The notes under the pieces were generated by a model. That model had not been told where the DNA came from and searched no databases. It saw only the letters and a list, made by a program, of their open reading frames with translations. The position numbers and the translations under genes are program-made. Of a DNA stretch of 64,000 nt, positions 31,072-39,724 are shown one piece after another (the first letter of the stretch is position 1; every line of letters begins with the position of its first letter). Source of the DNA: an uncultured Phycisphaerales bacterium (lineage in GTDB: Bacteria; Planctomycetota; Phycisphaerae; Sedimentisphaerales; Anaerobacaceae); contig CAIODZ010000047.1 in NCBI GenBank assembly GCA_903857265.1, positions 1 through 64,000 of the forward strand. The letters are read 5' to 3'.

Positions 31072-32024
31072 GCGGATAGTTCTCCTTTACTCAAAAGTAG
31101 CTCGAAGTAATCGATTGTTTTCTTGAGACCCTCTTCCAACGCTATTTTTGGTTGCCAGCCCAGTTTCTTCTGCGCCAGCGTAATATCTGGGCAGCGCTGC
31201 TTGGGGTCATCGGAAGGCAAATGCTTATACTCTAATTTTGAGCTTGAACCTGTCAGGTCAATGATGTTCTTTGCCAGCTCAAGAATCGTAACCTCATTAG
31301 GATTACCGAGGTTTACTGGACCAACGAAGTCATCTTGCGAATCCATAAAGCTAACGAATGCTGTTATTAGATCGTCAACATAACAAAAGGAGCGTGTTTG
31401 CCTGCCGTCTCCATAAATGGTTATAGGTCTATTCATAAGCGACTGGATTATAAAGTTGGATACCACCCGGCCGTCATTAGGATGCATTCGGGGGCCATAG
31501 GTATTGAAAATACGAGCCACCTTTATTCTCAGTTTGTGTTGTCGATAATAGTCAAAGAACAGGGTTTCTGCACAACGTTTTCCTTCATCATAACACGAAC
31601 GTGTACCGATAGGATTAGCATGTCCCCAGTAACTTTCCGATTGTGGATGTACTTGTGGGTCTCCATATATCTCGCTTGTTGATGCTTGAAATATTTTGGC
31701 TTTCAGCCTTTTAGCCAGCCCCAGCATATTGATAGCACCGTGAACGCTGGTTTTGGTCGTCTGCAAAGGGTCAAACTGATAATGAATCGGAGAAGCGGGA
31801 CAAGCCAGGTTGTATATTTCGGCTACTTCCACATAAAGCGGAAAAGTTACATCGTGGCGCATGGCTTCAAAATTAGGATTCGAAATAAGATGGGCAATAT
31901 TGCTTCTTGTTCCAGTGAAGTAATTGTCAACGCAAAGCACTTCATGTCCTTCTTGCAAAAGCTTTTCACAAAGATGGGACCCAAGAAAGCCTGCTCCGCC
32001 CGTGACTAAAATCTTTTTCATCAT
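31068..32024 (-). CDS. UDP-glucuronate decarboxylase-like extended SDR (UXS), copy 1
   Basis: [76 protein letters not shown]. Confidence 0.9.
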   Translation of the reverse strand: MMKKILVTGGAGFLGSHLCEKLLQEGHEVLCVDNYFTGTRSNIAHLISNPNFEAMRHDVTFPLYVEVAEIYNLACPASPIHYQFDPLQTTKTSVHGAINMLGLAKRLKAKIFQASTSEIYGDPQVHPQSESYWGHANPIGTRSCYDEGKRCAETLFFDYYRQHKLRIKVARIFNTYGPRMHPNDGRVVSNFIIQSLMNRPITIYGDGRQTRSFCYVDDLITAFVSFMDSQDDFVGPVNLGNPNEVTILELAKNIIDLTGSSSKLEYKHLPSDDPKQRCPDITLAQKKLGWQPKIALEEGLKKTIDYFELLLSKGELSA

Positions 32025-32048
32025 CTTATTCCTAACTAAATATTTGTG

Positions 32049-32780
32049 TTAACGTAGCAAATAAAAAACGCTATTAGCTGTTTTTGCATACAGCAAATAT
32101 CCTTGGTCCCTCATAAATTGTCTTATTTCGCTCCTTTCCACCTCTTCGACAGAAGTCATAAGCTGTTCAACAAGCACTATTCTCGGCTTGTATTTGCTCC
32201 AATCGTTCGACCGCAAAACCTCCATCTCCAAACCCTCCACATCGACAGACAAAAAATCCACTTGAGTATTTTGGGGAATATACCGATTTAGAATATCCTT
32301 CAATGATACAGTTTCCAACTCCTTGGTAAAAATAATCTTGTTGCCTCTCTCACCATCTCGCTGCAGTGATAACTCTTTAGAAAAGCTGTTAAGAGCAGAT
32401 TCGCTAAATGCATAGTAAGTAAGTTTACCCGATTTTTTTGAAGAAATTGCTGCTTCAAGATTTATATCTCTTGGTCTTATTTTATTAAATATACTCATAC
32501 TCCCTGGCATGGCATCAATGTTAATTCCCCTCCATCCACTTTTGTAGAAATGGTAAGTGTTTGAAAATCTTTTCGGGTGATGGGCGCCAACATCTACATA
32601 GAATCCTTTTTCCTGCGTCTCAAAAATTCTTTTCAAGATCATATCTTCCCCTTCCTGGGCATATGATTTCGTAAAATAGGAGACGCCTAACCAATCTTTT
32701 ATTCTCGTCAGGGCATGATGATACTTTAGAGGTATAATGGCCTTTATGATATCCTTTATATTTTTACTCATATATGCCAC
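32049..32780 (-). CDS. FkbM-family methyltransferase
   Basis: GFYVDVGAHHPKRFSNTYHFYKSGWRGINIDAMPGSM, VDFLSVDVEGLEMEVLRSNDW. Confidence 0.92.
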   Translation of the reverse strand: MAYMSKNIKDIIKAIIPLKYHHALTRIKDWLGVSYFTKSYAQEGEDMILKRIFETQEKGFYVDVGAHHPKRFSNTYHFYKSGWRGINIDAMPGSMSIFNKIRPRDINLEAAISSKKSGKLTYYAFSESALNSFSKELSLQRDGERGNKIIFTKELETVSLKDILNRYIPQNTQVDFLSVDVEGLEMEVLRSNDWSKYKPRIVLVEQLMTSVEEVERSEIRQFMRDQGYLLYAKTANSVFYLLR

Positions 32781-34065
32781 GCTTCAGCACCCGTACAACT
32801 CTTAAAATGTTAAAAGTCCGGCTTAGTCTATAAAAGTTGCTTCTTGTTTTTGGATAGGCGAAATTCAAAAGATATGCTGCACATCCATATGAAATTACTG
32901 TCGCCCATGCTGCCCCTACAATTCCGTACTTTTTTATCAAAATAAGATTTAGTACTATGTTCACAACGGCCCCTATAACGCTGTTGATAAAAGAAAAAAA
33001 CTGCAGGTTTTCCACCAAGTACCATTTACTACTTGCAACTCCCAAGAAAACAAATATGCTGGCCCAACTATAAATCGCCAGCACGGGACCTGCTTTGGAA
33101 AATTCCATCCCATATAAGAAACGAATTATGTTGCTCGCGAAAAGAGTCATAACAGCCGTTATTGGAATGGCAATCCACAGCATTAGACTATAAAGCTTTT
33201 GCAATCTCGCATTGTATAACTCTTCGCTTTGCTTTTTAGCGTTAATGATGGCGGGAAACAGCGAACCACATACAATTACCGGTATGAAATAACACGCTTC
33301 CGACAATTTCACGGCCGCCGCGTATTGGCCTACGGCCTCCGCATCAAGCATTTGCTTAATCATCACCTGGTCAATTCTCAGATATATTGAAATGGCAAGA
33401 CCCGCCAGCATCAGCGGCCAAGAATCCCGTAACAAGGCGACCGCTGACTTAATCCTGAATTTCCACTCAAACATATTCAGTCTTTGTCTGCCATAAACAA
33501 TTAACAACCCTGTCGCTAAGATCATACTCTCCATCAGAGAAACAACTGCAAAATACAATAATGGCGCCTGGATCCATACTAAAAACAGCTTTACAAACGA
33601 CGATACCATCAATGACGCGGCGTTCGCATAGACAACATATTTTGAAAGGACTTTGGATTGGAGATAAAAGTCTATAACATTAAAGGATTGAAACACGGCA
33701 GATAAGGCAATTATAAAAATCAACAAACTGGTAAAGCTGTCGGTTGAGGTAAGATGTACGATGGCATATAAAACGGCTAACGCAAAAAAGGCCCCCGCCA
33801 ATTTCAGAAAAAACGCCGTCCCCAGAAGCTCGTCCCTTCTGCTTTCATCCCTTACCAACTCCCGTATGACAATTTCATCCATTCCCAATATGGTAATAGG
33901 CAGGAACAATCCCGCAAAACTCGTTGCGTAACTTAGCAGACCAAACTTGTCAGGCCCCAGATAACGCACCACATACACGCCAACCACAAACACAACAACG
34001 CCGCTAAAAATATTTCCCGCCAGCAGCCATGAAGTATTGGTAAAGTATTTTCTGAAACTTGGCAT
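32764..34065 (-). CDS. Polysaccharide biosynthesis flippase (Wzx/MATE-like)
   Basis: TSWLLAGNIFSGVVVFVVGVYVVRYLGPDKFGLLSYATSFAGLFLPI; about 12 hydrophobic segments. Confidence 0.9.
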   Translation of the reverse strand: MPSFRKYFTNTSWLLAGNIFSGVVVFVVGVYVVRYLGPDKFGLLSYATSFAGLFLPITILGMDEIVIRELVRDESRRDELLGTAFFLKLAGAFFALAVLYAIVHLTSTDSFTSLLIFIIALSAVFQSFNVIDFYLQSKVLSKYVVYANAASLMVSSFVKLFLVWIQAPLLYFAVVSLMESMILATGLLIVYGRQRLNMFEWKFRIKSAVALLRDSWPLMLAGLAISIYLRIDQVMIKQMLDAEAVGQYAAAVKLSEACYFIPVIVCGSLFPAIINAKKQSEELYNARLQKLYSLMLWIAIPITAVMTLFASNIIRFLYGMEFSKAGPVLAIYSWASIFVFLGVASSKWYLVENLQFFSFINSVIGAVVNIVLNLILIKKYGIVGAAWATVISYGCAAYLLNFAYPKTRSNFYRLSRTFNILRVVRVLKRGIYE

Positions 34066-34169
34066 AGATAAGAAATTACTCCAAACGCCATGCCTTGTTT
34101 GTATGTAGCTTTAATTCAGGCATGTCTTTCATACTATGAAAACGACACAGTTAATTAAGTACCGGCTAA

Positions 34170-34216
34170 TAAAAAAATACCAAAGGCGCAGAGTACTTCC
34201 TCTGCATCCTTGGTAT
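34170..34216 (-). terminator. Rho-independent terminator on the minus strand
   Basis: Minus strand reads ATACCAAGGATGCAGAG-GAAGTA-CTCTGCGCCTTTGGTAT followed by TTTTTTT: a long imperfect hairpin with a U-tract. Confidence 0.75.
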
Positions 34217-34222
34217 TAAATC

Positions 34223-34499
34223 TTACAGCATTGCCATTGCTGTTGCAATATAATACTGAATCCATTTGATGTTATTGCAGCCCTTCTCCTCGGCAACAAG
34301 TTTCATTATCGCCTGACCAATGCCAAGGTCGCCTAATTGAACAGTGGCCATCACAAGCCAGACGCCGTATTTTTCGTAGCCGAGAAAGTGCAGGTATATT
34401 TGGATACGCGACCAGTATTACAGCCGTATTTACTACCGTCATTACAAACCCTGAAACCATATTGATGCGTAACTGCGACGATAAACCTTTCTTAAGCAT
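34223..34499 (-). pseudogene. Frameshifted, truncated N-terminal remnant of a second flippase-like gene
   Basis: Frame 1 gives MLKKGLSSQLRINMVSGFVMTVVNTAVILVAYP. After removing one base from the TTT run at 34399-34401, the frame continues IYLHFLGYEKYGVWLVMATVQLGDLGIGQAIMKLVAEEKGCNNIKWIQYYIATAMAML to a stop at 34223-34225. Confidence 0.75.
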
Positions 34500-34665
34500 A
34501 AACGGTAGGTAGTCAGCGTCAAATCCGACTGTAATTTTCCTTTTGTTCGTTGCTTCATCCTGATTTGCCGGAATTAAACGGCAAACCGAGCTTTGCCCTG
34601 AAATACGCTTTTATTATAACAACAAGGGCCAAATATGCCAGAGCCGTTACAAACACGGAACTGTG

Positions 34666-36087
34666 TCAGCGGATAGGAAATTCTGCGGCAAGCTCTCTCG
34701 CCTGTTTCCTGACGTGGTCCGCAATTGATTGGTCGATTGCCCGGCCTGACGACTTAAGATTACTTAGCACCGCATCGACAAACCCGGCTATCTCGTCGAT
34801 TTCAGTCGCACCCATACCGTTTTTCGTAATAATAGGTGTGCCTAAGCGTATCCCGCTCACGCCGTTCGGATTGTTATCATAAGGCAAAAGCATCTTATCG
34901 ACGACGATTCCGCATTGTTCGAGGCATTGTTGAGCGGCAAGACCTGTCAGGTTCTGCGATTTGCCGGCAACGTTGACAAGCATCAAATGATTGTCAGTCC
35001 CGCCGGTAAGAACGTTGTATCCTTTCCGCAGTAATATGCTTGCCAGCCGTTTTGAATTTTCAACGACCCTGACCTGCCTCGTCTTATACTCTTCCGACAG
35101 GGCCTCTTTGAAGAATACTGCTTTGGCCGCGATATTACTGAAATATGGCGTTCCCTGAACGCCGGGGAACGTCGTCTTTTCTATCAACTGCCACAACGGG
35201 ATTTCTCCGCTCGCCGTTTTAATCTTGTGGTCGTAATCCTTACCCGACAAAATCAGCCCGCCCCTCGGCCCGCCGGGCTTATAGGTGCTCGTGGTTGTCA
35301 GGTGAGCGTAATCGATTGGCGATGCATGAACGCCCCCCATCACCAGCGCAGACAAATGCGAAATATCCGCGAGCAATAACGCCCCTGCCTCGTCGGCGAT
35401 TTGCCTGAACCTGGCGAAGTCGATTGTTCTGGGATATGCGCTTGCTCCGCATATAATCAGCTTGGGGCCGAATCGTTTTGCCTGCTTGCGTATTTCATCG
35501 TAGTCGATAAGAAACGTATCCCTGTCAACGTGATAGCTTTCGATATTGAAAAATCTCGCTGTAACCGAATCTATAAAGCCGTGCGAGTAATGCCCGCCGT
35601 GGCTCGTCGCCATACTCAGTATTTTATCGCCTGGCTTAAGCAGTGCGGTTATGACAATTTGGTTAGCCGTTGTCCCTGAATGCGGCTGGACATTAGCGTA
35701 TCTTGCGCCGAACGCCTTCTTAGCGCGTTCAATCGCCAGTTTTTCAACCTCGTCCATTACGCCGCTGCCGCCGTGAAGCCGGGCCTCCGGGAATCCTTCG
35801 CTGGTCTTGTTTTGCAGGATTGACCCAAGCGCGGCAAGCGCGGCCCGCGAGCACTGGTTCTCCGCCGCCAAAAGCTGTATCGTCCCCTGCAATCGCTCGT
35901 ATTCTTTTGTTATCAGCTTGTGAACTTCGGGGTCAAACTGCATCAATGCCGCCTGCAGGTTGTTGTGATATGCCTCCGATGAAAGTTTTCCCGTCGCTGC
36001 GGGTTTATCAATCGTCATTGTCACTTCCAGAATCCTTTCTGATTTATAAATGAGTCCTTTATTGTTATCGTCAGCTAAAGAACCCAA
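34666..36087 (-). CDS. glyA: Serine hydroxymethyltransferase-like PLP enzyme (divergent active site)
   Basis: SHMT backbone: LAIERAKKAFGARYANVQPHSGTTANQ, KLIICGASAYPRTIDFARFRQIADEAGALLLADISHLSALV, GGTDNHLMLVNV, GIRLGTPIITKNGM. Motif deviations are noted in findings. Confidence 0.85.
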   Translation of the reverse strand: MGSLADDNNKGLIYKSERILEVTMTIDKPAATGKLSSEAYHNNLQAALMQFDPEVHKLITKEYERLQGTIQLLAAENQCSRAALAALGSILQNKTSEGFPEARLHGGSGVMDEVEKLAIERAKKAFGARYANVQPHSGTTANQIVITALLKPGDKILSMATSHGGHYSHGFIDSVTARFFNIESYHVDRDTFLIDYDEIRKQAKRFGPKLIICGASAYPRTIDFARFRQIADEAGALLLADISHLSALVMGGVHASPIDYAHLTTTSTYKPGGPRGGLILSGKDYDHKIKTASGEIPLWQLIEKTTFPGVQGTPYFSNIAAKAVFFKEALSEEYKTRQVRVVENSKRLASILLRKGYNVLTGGTDNHLMLVNVAGKSQNLTGLAAQQCLEQCGIVVDKMLLPYDNNPNGVSGIRLGTPIITKNGMGATEIDEIAGFVDAVLSNLKSSGRAIDQSIADHVRKQARELAAEFPIR

Positions 36088-38296
36088 AAATAAGTCGCCC
36101 TATATCGTTGAACGTCACATACAGAAACAGTGTGCCGACCATTCCCCAGCCCACGTATGCGATAATTTCCTGTGTCCGGATGCTTATTGCCGAACCTTTG
36201 ATTTTCTCAATCAATAAAAGCAGCGTCAGTCCGCCATCCAGCGGAGGCATTGGCAGAAAATTAAGGACCGCCAGTGACGCGCTTATAAGCCCCAGGAAAT
36301 AAATGTAATAAACGAACGGCTGGTCGGAAACAATCTTATAGCTGAATGTCAAAATGCCCACCGGCCCCATCAGCTCCTTCGGACTTAGAAGCCCTCCAAC
36401 CAGTCGATGCAAAGTAACATACGACTGAATGATAAAAATCTTTGTCCTCTTGTATCCCATTCGCATTGCTTCGACGGGTCCGTCCGCCTTATACAGTTGT
36501 TCTAACTGCCTGAACGGCACTACCTGGTTGGGTATCGCCGTGGCCGTAACAATTTGCCCCTCCAAACCCGTTTCAATGGCTGTATTGCCCGCGTTCTGCT
36601 CATCAATCCGCCAGTCAATCGTGATGCGCTGTCCTGCGTTTTTCTTCAACTGTTTCGCGATATCATAAAAATTCTTTACCTCAACACCATCCACCGCCGC
36701 TATGGTCGCCCCTCTCGGTATCGCCACCGGATTCGGATACAGTTCCGTTGCGATTGTCTTGGCTGCCACTGCGTGCTCCACATCCAGCACGGGCAAAAGA
36801 GTAATCCCAATCAATACGTCGTTGGCCTCAGCAGACCATTTCGGCTTCACGGTAATCGCAAGTATTCCTTCAGTTCCATTGGCATCGGTGCGCAGCAACT
36901 TTATGGGCAGCTGCCGGTTCTTGTATTCTCTGACAACCTCGCGAAACTCTTTGTAAGTCGGGTCTTCTGTCTCCCCAGCTGCCAGGATTATGTCGCCGCT
37001 TTCAAGAAACGGTTTGTCGGATTCCCTGTGGAACAACCGCCGCAGCGTAGTAACAACCTTTCCCTTGGCAGAGTCCCTCTTGTCTGTCAGTCCCGCTATT
37101 TGCCACCGCGGCACCACACCGCAGATATTTGCAAGGTTCATGTCCGATTTGTCCTGTGTGTTGTTTTTTTCGCCCTGTTGCAGCATCGCGGGAAATACCA
37201 AAGCGATATGTCCCTCAACTAATTGCGTTTGCCCGGACACGTCCCTGCGTTCCGCCAGCAAAGGAAGGTTCGGTTCGAATGTCCCTTCAACTATCCGCTC
37301 ATACCCCCAATAGCTGTTCATATCGACGCCTGCAGCCGCTTTTATCTTGTCGCCGGGCATAAGGCCGGTAGTTTCCTTGAGAAAATTGGCGTCTTCAGGG
37401 GTAACCTTCGCGACCGTTAATGTTAACGCCCTTTCAATACCAAATTCCCGGTATCGTCCGCCTTCCTGCTGTTTCGCCGCGATATTCACCTCATCTGTCG
37501 TTCCGTCCTCGTGGCGGATTTTCATCGGCACTATTTCGTTTTTTCCCGATAACACTGCCGCCATCATAACGTCGCTGAAATCCAGCCGGCTGCTGTTGCC
37601 CGCGACCTCGACTATCTCATCTCCCGGTTTTATCCCTGCTCTCTCCGCAGGCGATCCGGGCGCTACTCCGCCCACTACCGGGCTCGCCAGGTTTATTCCT
37701 ATCATGAACACTACCATAAATCCCACAACCGCGCTTATCGCGTTGAATGTTACGCCTGCCGCCAATACCGCCACCCGTGCCAGCACCGGCTTATTGGCAT
37801 AAGACCGGGGGTCGTCGCTTGTCTTTACCGGCCCGGCGTCTTCCTGCCCTAACATCTTGACAAAGCCCCCAAAAGGAATCAGGCCTATCCGGTATTCCGT
37901 CTCGCCGGGCAGAATCTTTTTCCCGATAGTGAATCCCAAAAGCCCGTTCTCGGTATTCTCGCCTTCTCCTTTGAGCAGCTCAGGCAAAATGCGTATCCGC
38001 CAGCCGCGGTTCGCCTTCTTTATCCCGAACAAAATAGGCGGCATACCTATCGAAAACGCCTCGACCTTTATCCCGCACAGTTTTGCGACGACAAAATGCC
38101 CAAGCTCATGAATTAAAATGACTGCCCCGAAACCGAGCAGCACTAATATTATATTCCTTGAAACACCGAAATTGCGGATAATAAAAACACATACCGCAAT
38201 CACCACCGCAACCAGCAGAATCAGCCGTGAAGCTGTTTGCGTTGAGTGTTTTGTGTCCTCTGTTTTTTGCTCCCTGTCCTCTGGTTTTTCAGACAT
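36071..38296 (-). CDS. rseP: Site-2 protease, RseP/RIP metalloprotease with multiple PDZ-like regions
   Basis: VILIHELGHFVVAKLCGIKVEAFSIGM, FLPMPPLDGG, PDZ-like GSPAERAGIKPGDEIVEV. SD AGAGGTAACTG precedes the ATG at 38296. Confidence 0.92.
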   Translation of the reverse strand: MSEKPEDREQKTEDTKHSTQTASRLILLVAVVIAVCVFIIRNFGVSRNIILVLLGFGAVILIHELGHFVVAKLCGIKVEAFSIGMPPILFGIKKANRGWRIRILPELLKGEGENTENGLLGFTIGKKILPGETEYRIGLIPFGGFVKMLGQEDAGPVKTSDDPRSYANKPVLARVAVLAAGVTFNAISAVVGFMVVFMIGINLASPVVGGVAPGSPAERAGIKPGDEIVEVAGNSSRLDFSDVMMAAVLSGKNEIVPMKIRHEDGTTDEVNIAAKQQEGGRYREFGIERALTLTVAKVTPEDANFLKETTGLMPGDKIKAAAGVDMNSYWGYERIVEGTFEPNLPLLAERRDVSGQTQLVEGHIALVFPAMLQQGEKNNTQDKSDMNLANICGVVPRWQIAGLTDKRDSAKGKVVTTLRRLFHRESDKPFLESGDIILAAGETEDPTYKEFREVVREYKNRQLPIKLLRTDANGTEGILAITVKPKWSAEANDVLIGITLLPVLDVEHAVAAKTIATELYPNPVAIPRGATIAAVDGVEVKNFYDIAKQLKKNAGQRITIDWRIDEQNAGNTAIETGLEGQIVTATAIPNQVVPFRQLEQLYKADGPVEAMRMGYKRTKIFIIQSYVTLHRLVGGLLSPKELMGPVGILTFSYKIVSDQPFVYYIYFLGLISASLAVLNFLPMPPLDGGLTLLLLIEKIKGSAISIRTQEIIAYVGWGMVGTLFLYVTFNDIGRLIFGFFS

Positions 38297-39456
38297 TCAG
38301 TTACCTCTTTCTTTGCCCAGGCATCCGCCTCTAACAATTCTTCGAGCGACGCGTCAGTTTTTGCGTTACAATTGTCCAGGCATCGCCGGACAAGTTCCAC
38401 GATATTACCAAATTTTATATTACCCGCGAGAAATTGCTCGACCGCCGCCTCATTAGCCGCGTTAAATACAGCTGCTGCCGTCCCGCCCTTTTTCGCGGCC
38501 TCAAAACCCATCTCAATCGCCGGAAACACCTCCGGGTTTGGCTTCTCGAACGTCAGTGTTTTCAGCCGGCTAAGGTCGAGCTTCTTTGCCGAACCGGGCA
38601 CTCGCGCGGGATACGTCAGCGCATATTGAATCGGCAAAGACATATCCGGGTAGCCAAGTTGTGCTATCACCGACCCATCCACATACTCCACCATCGAATG
38701 AACTATCGACTCAGGATGAACCAGAACTTCTATTTTTTCCGCCGGCACGTCAAAAAGCCATCGCGCTTCGATTATCTCCAGCGCCTTGTTCATCATCGTC
38801 GCCGAATCCACCGTAATCTTCGGCCCCATACGCCAAACCGGGTGGGCTAGGACCTGCTCAATAGTCGCGTCCGGTATCCCCGCCGGGTTCGCCTTTCTGA
38901 AGGGCCCGCCCGATGTCGTCAGGATTATCTTGGCTACCTCATCGTGCCTGCCTGCGGAAAGCGACTGGAATATCGCCGAGTGTTCGCTATCGACAGGCAG
39001 CAGTTCCGCGCCGTATTTTTTCGCCGCCGTCGTAATCAGCTGCCCCGCCATAACTAACGGCTCTTTATTCGCTATCGCGACCCTTTTGCCTTTGCGTACC
39101 GCCGCTAAGACCGCCTGTAAACCCGCTACCCCCACAACAGCCGCAAGAACCGTATCAACCTGCTCAAGCTCCGCGATTTTGGTCAGTCCTTCCGGGCCTG
39201 CGAGGATTTTTACGTCCAGACCTTCGACCTGTCGGCGAAATTCTTCAACGCAATCTGCGTCGCTGACCGCAACGTATTTTGGTCTGTATTGCCGTACCTG
39301 TTCCGCCAACAGCTTTATATTGCTGTGTCCGCTAAGCGCAACAACCTCAAACCGCGGCGATTTATCTTTGGGCAGGCCATTCAGCCCGTCGATAACCCGC
39401 AGGGCCGTTGTTCCTATCGACCCCGTCGAACCCAATATGGCTATGCGTCTATGCAC
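38221..39456 (-). CDS. dxr: 1-deoxy-D-xylulose 5-phosphate reductoisomerase
   Basis: RIAILGSTGSIGTTALRVI, ANKEPLVMAGQLI, LPVDSEHSAIFQ, TASGGPFR-like TTSGGPFRK, KITVDSATMMNKALEIIEA. Confidence 0.96.
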   Translation of the reverse strand: MHRRIAILGSTGSIGTTALRVIDGLNGLPKDKSPRFEVVALSGHSNIKLLAEQVRQYRPKYVAVSDADCVEEFRRQVEGLDVKILAGPEGLTKIAELEQVDTVLAAVVGVAGLQAVLAAVRKGKRVAIANKEPLVMAGQLITTAAKKYGAELLPVDSEHSAIFQSLSAGRHDEVAKIILTTSGGPFRKANPAGIPDATIEQVLAHPVWRMGPKITVDSATMMNKALEIIEARWLFDVPAEKIEVLVHPESIVHSMVEYVDGSVIAQLGYPDMSLPIQYALTYPARVPGSAKKLDLSRLKTLTFEKPNPEVFPAIEMGFEAAKKGGTAAAVFNAANEAAVEQFLAGNIKFGNIVELVRRCLDNCNAKTDASLEELLEADAWAKKEVTECLKNQRTGSKKQRTQNTQRKQLHG

Positions 39457-39724
39457 AAAAATAACGCCTTAAAACTTGTTCAGCAAAAGCAAAAACAGGA
39501 TACCATTATAACCCCGCCCGTTTAAAAAATCACGTGATTAGGGCTTCTCAAAACTACAGCGGGCGCAATTCTTATTTGCAGGCAACATTGTAGGGTGGGA
39601 CTTTATCCGCCGCATGCGCAGCATCCCTTACGGGAGGCGGACTGCCCCGCCGAACCAATATAAAGAACTTTAAAAATAAGTATTGTAACGTATAATAACG
39701 TCCAAAAGAAAGGCGAACCCTTTT

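Noticed and set aside
36554-37222. 222-aa plus-strand ORF antisense to rseP
   Set aside because: Shadow ORF; no motif; the opposite strand is a clear S2P protease.
38786-39472. 228-aa plus-strand ORF antisense to dxr
   Set aside because: Shadow ORF of a strongly conserved gene.
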